Positions 1-4,742 of a DNA stretch of 7,516 bases are shown here, piece by piece. The translations under genes and the position numbers were made by a program. Positions within the stretch are counted from its first letter, which is position 1, and every line of letters begins with the position of its first letter. The notes beneath the pieces are model-generated. The model did not search any database. It was not told the origin of the DNA and saw only the letters and a list, made by a program, of their open reading frames with translations. Source of the stretch: Candidatus Glassiibacteriota bacterium (GTDB lineage Bacteria; Gemmatimonadota; Glassbacteria; GWA2-58-10); assembly GCA_030604975.1 (NCBI GenBank), contig JAUVUV010000098.1, positions 1 through 7,516 on the forward strand, in the 5' to 3' direction.

Positions 1-15
1 AATTCAAGTTATCCC

Positions 16-1131
16 CTAAAACCACCGGTACCCCTGTACATCCAGGTTTGTCAGGCCCGCCTCTCTGGCCCAGGCAACAGCTTCCCTGTACTCCTCTCGC
101 GTGATCCTGCGGTTGATCTGCGGGTAGTCGCCCGCCTTGTATGTCGGCCTGTACTGGGACATGAGATTGAGATAGGTGTCTTTCGGCAGGTTCTCTGCTA
201 TCCACTCTATCACTTCTTTGGTTCCGCTCACCCGGTTGGGCATCACCAGGTGGCGGATCATCAGCCCGCGGTACATCAGGCCGTCGGAGGCAGGCTTTGC
301 CACACCCACCTGGCGGTGCATCTCCAGCAGAGCCGCCTTTGTAGTCTCAGGATAGGCATCCGCGTCAGAGGAGTATTTGGCGGCCATTTCACCTGAAGAA
401 TACTTGAAATCGGGCAGGTAGATATCCACTATGCCGTCGAGCTTTTGCAGTATCTCCACTCGCTCCCATCCACAGGTGTTGTACACCAGAGGCAGTCTCA
501 GACCCCTGGCCGCGGCCAGGTCCACTGCAAGCAGGATATGCGCAGAATAGTGGGTGGGGGTTACGAAATTGATATTATGGCAGCCGATTTTCTGCAGGTG
601 CAGCATCATCTCAGCCATGTCCTCGATAGCCCTCGCCTTGCCTTCCCCTCCCTGGCTGATCTGCCAGTTTATGCAGAATACGCATCGCAGGCTGCAGTTA
701 GTCAGAAAAATAGTTCCCGAACCTCCCCTGCCTACCAGAGGTCTTTCCTCCCCGAAATGGGGGTGAAATGAGGAAATCTCAAGCTGTGAGGAGGCATGGC
801 AGAACCCCTCTTCTCCCGCCAGCCGGCTGGCTCCGCAGCCTCTGGGGCAGAGTTCGCAAGCCTCCATCACGTTCCAGAGCTCTTCGCCTCTTTTTTTCAG
901 CTCGCCGCTGTTGTGAAGGCTCAAATAGGCGGGTTCGAAATCCGGATCGATTTCGGCTCCCTTTTCAGCTGTCAGCCGCTCTGTCTCCTGGCTGTTGCGG
1001 ATATAAGCCGTGGAGCCGGGCTTTTTCCTGTTTCTGCATCCGGAGCCCAGGAAAATAAGACCAGAGCTGAATCCGGCAATCAGGGAGTTAAGGCAGGATT
1101 CAAAGAAATGTCTTCGTGATTGACCCTTCAT
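16..1131 (-). CDS. Radical SAM protein, PflX/COG1313 type, with Tat/lipoprotein-like N-terminus
   Basis: Seen: a 371-residue protein. The radical SAM cluster motif CSLRCVFC (C146, C150, C153) is where three cysteines would bind the 4Fe-4S cluster that cleaves S-adenosylmethionine. Before it, residues 91-111 (CELCPRGCG, then C111) form the extra cysteine block typical of the PflX-like COG1313 group, which resembles pyruvate formate-lyase activating enzyme but has no settled substrate. The family core seems to begin near residue 66 (FEPAYL). Residues 1-32 are an added leader: SRRHFF, a hydrophobic stretch, then LGSGC with C32 as a possible lipid-attachment cysteine. An upstream in-frame start at 1242 exists, but ATG at 1131 has AGGAGG nine bases before it and places SRRHFF at the N-terminus. 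It is the last gene of the symporter cluster. No glycyl-radical enzyme partner is visible. The fold is certain, the substrate unknown, and export unproven. Confidence 0.9.
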   Translation of the reverse strand: MKGQSRRHFFESCLNSLIAGFSSGLIFLGSGCRNRKKPGSTAYIRNSQETERLTAEKGAEIDPDFEPAYLSLHNSGELKKRGEELWNVMEACELCPRGCGASRLAGEEGFCHASSQLEISSFHPHFGEERPLVGRGGSGTIFLTNCSLRCVFCINWQISQGGEGKARAIEDMAEMMLHLQKIGCHNINFVTPTHYSAHILLAVDLAAARGLRLPLVYNTCGWERVEILQKLDGIVDIYLPDFKYSSGEMAAKYSSDADAYPETTKAALLEMHRQVGVAKPASDGLMYRGLMIRHLVMPNRVSGTKEVIEWIAENLPKDTYLNLMSQYRPTYKAGDYPQINRRITREEYREAVAWAREAGLTNLDVQGYRWF

Positions 1132-1140
1132 TTGGAATAT

Positions 1141-1146
1141 CCTCCT
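1141..1146 (-). promoter_or_regulatory. Ribosome binding site fixing the radical SAM start
   Basis: The minus strand reads AGGAGG nine bases before the ATG at 1131. It is the best Shine-Dalgarno match near this gene. It argues for the start that gives the SRRHFF leader rather than the longer reading frame beginning at 1242, which would overlap the small membrane protein gene by about 59 bases. Confidence 0.8.
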
Positions 1147-1183
1147 GCTGGCAGGGCTGGCACACGGGATATGTCCATGCGGG

Positions 1184-1408
1184 TCATTCCCCCGGCTTGA
1201 TTCTGCCCGGCCGCTGATGGATAAGGAAAATCCCGCCGGCAACGATCAGCACCATACCCCACCAGAAATCAAGATGAAGTTCCGCGCCCACCACATCCGG
1301 CGGGTTTGCCATGTGGTAAATACCGCTGATCGTTATGGTGAGCCCGTAAACGAAAAGGATAATCCCGCAGAGAAACCAGATGGCTATTTTCGAAGTTCTA
1401 TCGCTCAT
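1184..1408 (-). CDS. Small two-helix membrane protein, possible symporter partner
   Basis: Seen: 74 residues with two hydrophobic segments, about 8-30 and 47-64. They are joined by a short loop (MANPPDVVGAELHLD) that leads into the aromatic WWG at the start of helix two. The C-terminal tail is basic (HQRPGRIK). GAAAGGGG lies nine bases before the ATG. The gene starts 19 bases after the symporter stop codon and ends 52 bases before the radical SAM start, so co-transcription is very likely. I do not recognise a named family. Known precedent: some sodium/solute symporters are encoded with small membrane proteins, such as YjcH beside ActP and YhdT beside PanF. By analogy this could be an accessory subunit or stability factor, but that is inference from position and topology only. 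Confidence 0.8.
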   Translation of the reverse strand: MSDRTSKIAIWFLCGIILFVYGLTITISGIYHMANPPDVVGAELHLDFWWGMVLIVAGGIFLIHQRPGRIKPGE

Positions 1409-1427
1409 AAGATGATGCCCCTTTCTT

Positions 1428-3116
1428 CTACCAGAAAATGATATTCAGCACCACGAATATCGTGAAACTCACCCAGGCCCAGTAAGCGGGCTTCCTGTAC
1501 CACACCGACGGCCCTTCGTGCGGGACCTCGCTCACCCCGTAAACCAGACCTGTGAGTTCCTCCACCGGCTTTGGCGCAGTGAACAGCGAGATCAGGATCG
1601 TGGCGACAAAGTTCACGCTGAAAGCCCAGGCAGCCTGCCACATGTTGACAGCCATGGTGCTTGGTTGCTCGCTGAATGCAACGATACTCGGGTCGAGAAT
1701 TTCGAATCTCACGCCTAAAAAGATTCCAATCGAGGTGCACATTCCCAACAGCAGCCCCCAGAAACCTGCTTTCGGGGTGCACCTTTTCCAGAACATCCCC
1801 AGCAGCACGGTGGCGAAGAGCGGGGCGATAAAGAAACTGAACAGCGCCTGCATGTAGTCCATGATACTGGAGAAGCGCTTGACAATATAGGTCGTGCCAA
1901 TCGAGACTCCCACCCCGAACACAGTCGAGATCCGGCCGAGTTTAAGGTAATGCGAATCGCTGGCGTGCTTGCGGATATAGGCCCGGTAGATATCATAGGT
2001 CCAGACCGTGGCAAACGCGCTCACATTACCCGCCATGCCGCTCATGAAACCGGCGATCAGGGCGATCACTCCCAGGCCGAGCATCCCGGGTGCGAGATAG
2101 CGTTTCATCAAAAGCGGGAGCACCGCGTTGTAGCTCTGGGTTGCGCTGATATCCGGGCTTTCCGGCTGGAGTCCGGGAATGATCGCGAAACCGATAAGCC
2201 CGGGGAGGATCACGATAAACGGGATCGCCATCTTGAAAAACGAGCCGATTATCGGGGCTGTTTTCGCAGCGCGGATATCCTTGGCGGTGAGTACTCTCTG
2301 CACCACGAGGTAATCGGTGGTCCAGTAGCCCATGCTGAGCACGAAACACAGGCCGAAAACGATCCCCAGCCAGTGCATGCCCATCGGATTGAGTTCCGGC
2401 GAGGCCATGGTGGACCAGATATGCATCCGGTCCAGCATCGATGCTCCGGCGGTGGTTATTTCGGCTGCGCGCATGTTGACTAACTCGACCAGCTTGTGCC
2501 AGCCTCCCACCTCGATCAGGCCGAAAATCGGGATCAGCAGGCAGCCGGCCCAGATCAGGAAGAACTGGATTATCTCGTTGAAAATCGCCGATGTCAGGCC
2601 GGCCATTGTAACGTAGGCAGCCACAGTGGCTGCGGTGATCAGGATACTGGTGTCGAAATCCCATCCGAAAAAGTTCTCCAGCACCAGGCCCATGGCGTAC
2701 ATGCTGATCCCGCTCGCCAGCAGGGTCATCACCACGAATGTTACTGCGGCCAGCCCCCGCGCGCTCTCGCCGAATCGCATCTTAAGGTAGCCCGGCACCG
2801 AATGAGTCTTGCTCACATGGTAAAACGGCATCATGAATATGCCCAGGAAGAGGATTGCCGGAATCGCCCCGATCCAGTACCAGTGCACAGCGAGCATTCC
2901 GTACTGGTAGGCGGCGGACGACCAGCCCATCAGTTCCAGGGCACCCATGTTAGCGGCGATGAAAGAGAGACCTGCGATCCAGGCAGTCTGATTACGGCCG
3001 GCAAGGAAAAAATCCTCTCCGCTTTTCGTGTAGCTCTTGAGATAGTAGCCCACCCCCAGCACGAAAACAAAATAGAACACGATGATAAACAGGTCTACTG
3101 TATGGAGTTGGAACAT
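1428..3116 (-). CDS. Sodium:solute symporter (SSS/SLC5 family)
   Basis: A 562-residue inner-membrane transporter expected to couple Na+ influx to uptake of a small solute. It has about 13-14 hydrophobic segments, the usual size and topology for the family. Family landmarks: SGEDFFLAGRNQ (32-43) after the first helix; YVTMAGLTSAIFNEIIQ (168-184), matching the conserved segment usually written Y-x3-GGL-x-A-x3-TD-x2-Q; YWTTDYLVVQRVLTAK (264-279); the helix ending SAFATVWTYDIYRAYI (366-381); and FFIAPLFATVLLGMFWKRCTPKAGFWG (428-454). By a hand alignment from memory, the two Na2-site serines of SGLT proteins correspond to S359 and G360, so one is replaced. The start at 3116 follows AAAAGGAGGG by about 11 bases. 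It is probably the first gene of a cluster with the small membrane protein and the radical SAM protein. The substrate cannot be read from sequence; sugars, sialic acids and carboxylates are all known for the family. Confidence 0.95.
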   Translation of the reverse strand: MFQLHTVDLFIIVFYFVFVLGVGYYLKSYTKSGEDFFLAGRNQTAWIAGLSFIAANMGALELMGWSSAAYQYGMLAVHWYWIGAIPAILFLGIFMMPFYHVSKTHSVPGYLKMRFGESARGLAAVTFVVMTLLASGISMYAMGLVLENFFGWDFDTSILITAATVAAYVTMAGLTSAIFNEIIQFFLIWAGCLLIPIFGLIEVGGWHKLVELVNMRAAEITTAGASMLDRMHIWSTMASPELNPMGMHWLGIVFGLCFVLSMGYWTTDYLVVQRVLTAKDIRAAKTAPIIGSFFKMAIPFIVILPGLIGFAIIPGLQPESPDISATQSYNAVLPLLMKRYLAPGMLGLGVIALIAGFMSGMAGNVSAFATVWTYDIYRAYIRKHASDSHYLKLGRISTVFGVGVSIGTTYIVKRFSSIMDYMQALFSFFIAPLFATVLLGMFWKRCTPKAGFWGLLLGMCTSIGIFLGVRFEILDPSIVAFSEQPSTMAVNMWQAAWAFSVNFVATILISLFTAPKPVEELTGLVYGVSEVPHEGPSVWYRKPAYWAWVSFTIFVVLNIIFW

Positions 3117-3265
3117 CGGCGCTTGAACCCTCCTTTTGATCTCAGGGGCTGAAAATTTCTGCTTCGACTGGATTGTTCAATCGGCAGACCTTGTTTTGCT
3201 CTCCTCGTTCAAGTTTTCAGCCTGTTCCAGAGGCGCTAAATGTAGAACGAACTTTTGGGTTTTTC
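3117..3265. other. Spacer between nitroreductase and symporter genes
   Basis: Both flanking genes run on the minus strand, so this 149-base gap could hold a symporter promoter or simply be transcribed through. It contains the symporter ribosome binding site (AAAAGGAGGG on the minus strand, 3128-3137). It also holds GATTG-TT-CAATC around 3171-3182 and a 9-base inverted repeat, GGCTGAAAA at 3147-3155 and TTTTCAGCC at 3214-3222. I see no convincing -35/-10 pair and no GC-rich hairpin with a T-run that would be a clear terminator. Confidence 0.5.
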
Positions 3266-3763
3266 TCAAAATTGTTCCCAGTGGAGAACGTCATCGAGCT
3301 TTCTTTTAGCCTTTTGCGGCGGTTGACCGGCTGCCGGATAGCCCAGGGCTACCAGGCTCACCAGTTTATAATCCTTGGGCGCGCCGACCAGCTTAACAAT
3401 CTTATCGGCGTAGGGCTTTTTGTCGCCTGCCACCCAGCAACTTCCCAGACCCAGGGCACAGGCTGCCACCAGCATGTTCTGGGTGGCCGCAGAGCCATCC
3501 TCGAGATAATATTTTGTGTCGCGGCAGAGCACCACGATACATATCGGTGCCTCGGCGATAAACTTGCCGTATTCGCATATCTCGGCCAGCGTTTTTCGCA
3601 TCTTCGCCTCGCTCACCACCACGAACTCCCACGGTTCGACTCCGCGTCCCGTGGCGGCCAGCCTGCCTGTGTCGACAACCTTTTCCACAGTTTCCCGATC
3701 CAATGCGGTGGTCTCGTACTTGCGAATGCTTCTTCGTTCCCTCAGTGCCTGAAGTGCATCCAT
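3266..3763 (-). CDS. Nitroreductase-family FMN oxidoreductase
   Basis: A 165-residue single-domain flavoprotein, probably cytoplasmic and dimeric, that would reduce nitro, quinone or related electrophilic groups with NAD(P)H. Family marks: RERRSIRKY at 8-16, where the RRS/RRT arginines contact the FMN phosphate; GRGVEPWEFVVV at 39-50, corresponding to the usual GRNxQPWEFxVV strand; DGSAATQNMLVAACALGLGSCWV at 89-111, the conserved helix and glycine turn near the flavin. The length is at the short end for the family. A start 11 codons upstream (3796) is possible, but ATG at 3763 has AGAGG five bases before it and begins where family members begin. The gene is divergent from the Rrf2 regulator and lies 149 bases upstream of the symporter on the same strand. 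The physiological substrate is unknown; a detoxification or redox-stress role is inferred from the regulator next door. Confidence 0.92.
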   Translation of the reverse strand: MDALQALRERRSIRKYETTALDRETVEKVVDTGRLAATGRGVEPWEFVVVSEAKMRKTLAEICEYGKFIAEAPICIVVLCRDTKYYLEDGSAATQNMLVAACALGLGSCWVAGDKKPYADKIVKLVGAPKDYKLVSLVALGYPAAGQPPQKAKRKLDDVLHWEQF

Positions 3764-3773
3764 AACTACCTCT

Positions 3774-3788
3774 TTCAACTGTATTGAA
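3774..3788. promoter_or_regulatory. Inverted repeat next to the nitroreductase start, possible operator
   Basis: TTCAA and TTGAA arms of five bases flank CTGTA, ending 11 bases from the nitroreductase ATG and abutting its ribosome binding site. A protein bound here would block transcription or translation initiation. The arms are short, so chance is a real alternative in AT-rich DNA. Confidence 0.3.
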
Positions 3789-3937
3789 CAGAACAAGTCA
3801 GTGTTGGCGGATTTAAGCAGGTGACATATTAATCCGGGATTAACTGGCCTTGATAAAAGTATGCTACAAATTGGTTCGATTTAACCGGATGCGCAAGAGT
3901 AACTGGCTAAGTGCTGATGAGAGATAAAATCTTTCCC

Positions 3938-3949
3938 CTTTGATCAAAG
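3938..3949. promoter_or_regulatory. 12-base perfect palindrome CTTTGATCAAAG
   Basis: A perfect palindrome in the middle of the divergent spacer. Its TTGAT/ATCAA half-sites recur in the TTGATATCAA palindrome at 4133-4142, closer to the Rrf2 start. Matching half-sites at two places suggest operators for a dimeric regulator, plausibly the Rrf2 protein itself, but that is inference. Confidence 0.35.
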
Positions 3950-4132
3950 TTGCGGCAGGTTCCCTGAATAATTTTTCCGTAAGTTAATTGAGTTTGAAAG
4001 ATTGGAAACAATCAGGTTTTTTATACTGTTAAATATGGTGCATGAAAACTCTTAATATTATAAACTTTGATTTTGCTTTAAAAATGTATTTTCAAATAAA
4101 ACGGCAAATTGTAAGTTGATTTTATTGTCTAG

Positions 4133-4142
4133 TTGATATCAA
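4133..4142. promoter_or_regulatory. Palindrome TTGATATCAA upstream of the Rrf2 gene, possible autoregulatory operator
   Basis: A perfect 10-base palindrome whose right end lies 53 bases before the Rrf2 ATG, a usual position for a repressor site overlapping a promoter. A related half (GTTGATTTT) starts 17 bases earlier, at about 4115. It does not match the IscR or NsrR operators that I recall. Confidence 0.35.
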
Positions 4143-4195
4143 GCAGAAGAAACGAACGAAATAAATCCCACCGGTAACTGTCAGGGGCTGTCGAA

Positions 4196-4639
4196 ATGCA
4201 TTTCAGCGCGCAGGAAGAATACGGTCTGCGTTGTATCCTTCAACTTGCCAAGGGTCACGGCAGCGAAGCTGTGACAGCCAGACAGATCAGCGAACAGGAG
4301 TTTATCAGTCTGGACTATGTACACAAGCTTCTCGGGATTCTCAAGTGCAAGGGGCTTATCGTGAGCACCCGCGGGATCAAAGGCGGATTCAGGTTGAAAA
4401 AACCCCCCGGCGAGATCACTGTCTGTGAGGTACTTCAGTTGTTGTCCAGCGAGCTCAATTCAGACGGCCATTGCGCCAAATTCAACAAGAAAAAAGCCCG
4501 GACCTGCCATGGAGTGGAGGAATGCGAGGTCAAGCCTCTCTGGGATACGATCTTCCGTTTCTACGAGGAATTCGGCTCCAAGGTAACTATTCAGGATCTG
4601 ATCGATAGAAAAATTCCCACAATCCAGGTTGTTTTTTGA
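4196..4639 (+). CDS. Rrf2-family transcriptional regulator with Fe-S ligand cysteines
   Basis: A 147-residue cytoplasmic DNA-binding protein, usual Rrf2 length. It opens with the family-typical MHFSAQEEYGLRCILQLA. The winged helix-turn-helix covers about residues 25-70: ARQISEQEFISLDYVHKLL is the recognition region, and the wing is STRGIKGGFRL. The effector segment holds C93, C104 and C110; in IscR, NsrR and relatives three cysteines here bind a 2Fe-2S or 4Fe-4S cluster. Spacing is C-X10-C-X5-C, against C-X5-C-X5-C in IscR, so the first interval is longer. AGGGG lies eight bases before the ATG. The gene is divergent from a nitroreductase, and palindromes in the shared spacer suggest autoregulation and control of that gene. 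The ligand (iron-sulfur status, nitric oxide or redox) cannot be decided from sequence. It has no same-strand neighbour in the window. Confidence 0.93.
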   Translation: MHFSAQEEYGLRCILQLAKGHGSEAVTARQISEQEFISLDYVHKLLGILKCKGLIVSTRGIKGGFRLKKPPGEITVCEVLQLLSSELNSDGHCAKFNKKKARTCHGVEECEVKPLWDTIFRFYEEFGSKVTIQDLIDRKIPTIQVVF

Positions 4640-4676
4640 TAGAACTGCCGCGCCGCCTCCATTCCCAGTGAATAGA

Positions 4677-4707
4677 TCTTTCCAAATTCTGTCGAAACCT
4701 GGAAAGA
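4677..4707. terminator. Weak hairpin between convergent genes
   Basis: TCTTTCCA at 4677-4684 and TGGAAAGA at 4700-4707 form a perfect 8-base-pair stem with a 15-base loop, within the 103-base gap between the Rrf2 and hydrolase stop codons. The position suits a bidirectional terminator. The stem is AT-rich and no T-run follows immediately on either strand (a short one lies at about 4724-4729), so efficiency is doubtful. Confidence 0.35.
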
Positions 4708-4742
4708 ACTTATCCCTCGGATGATTTTTCCCCTCTCATTTA

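Larger units (their letters stand above)
3764..4195. promoter_or_regulatory. AT-rich divergent control region with several palindromes
   Basis: This 432-base spacer separates the start codons of the nitroreductase (minus) and Rrf2 gene (plus), so both promoters should be here. It is much more AT-rich than the flanking genes, especially 3960-4140. I see no open reading frame that looks like a gene. It contains TTCAA-CTGTA-TTGAA (3774-3788), TTAATCC-G-GGATTAA (3829-3843), CTTTGATCAAAG (3938-3949), a small GATTG-GAAA-CAATC hairpin followed by a T-run (about 4000-4022), and TTGATATCAA (4133-4142). TAACTGGC occurs twice (3841-3848 and 3900-3907). A TATACT box at 4022-4027 and several TTGATT-like boxes are present, but no pair is spaced well enough for a firm promoter call. 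Confidence 0.6.

Noticed and set aside
1950..3152. Long plus-strand and second-frame minus-strand open frames lying across the symporter gene
   Set aside because: They overlap an unmistakable transporter gene and have the Arg/His/Pro-rich composition of antisense or shifted frames. No start signals support them.
4000..4022. GATTG-GAAA-CAATC hairpin followed by a T-run, terminator-like
   Set aside because: The stem is only five base pairs, and no plus-strand gene lies upstream for it to terminate.
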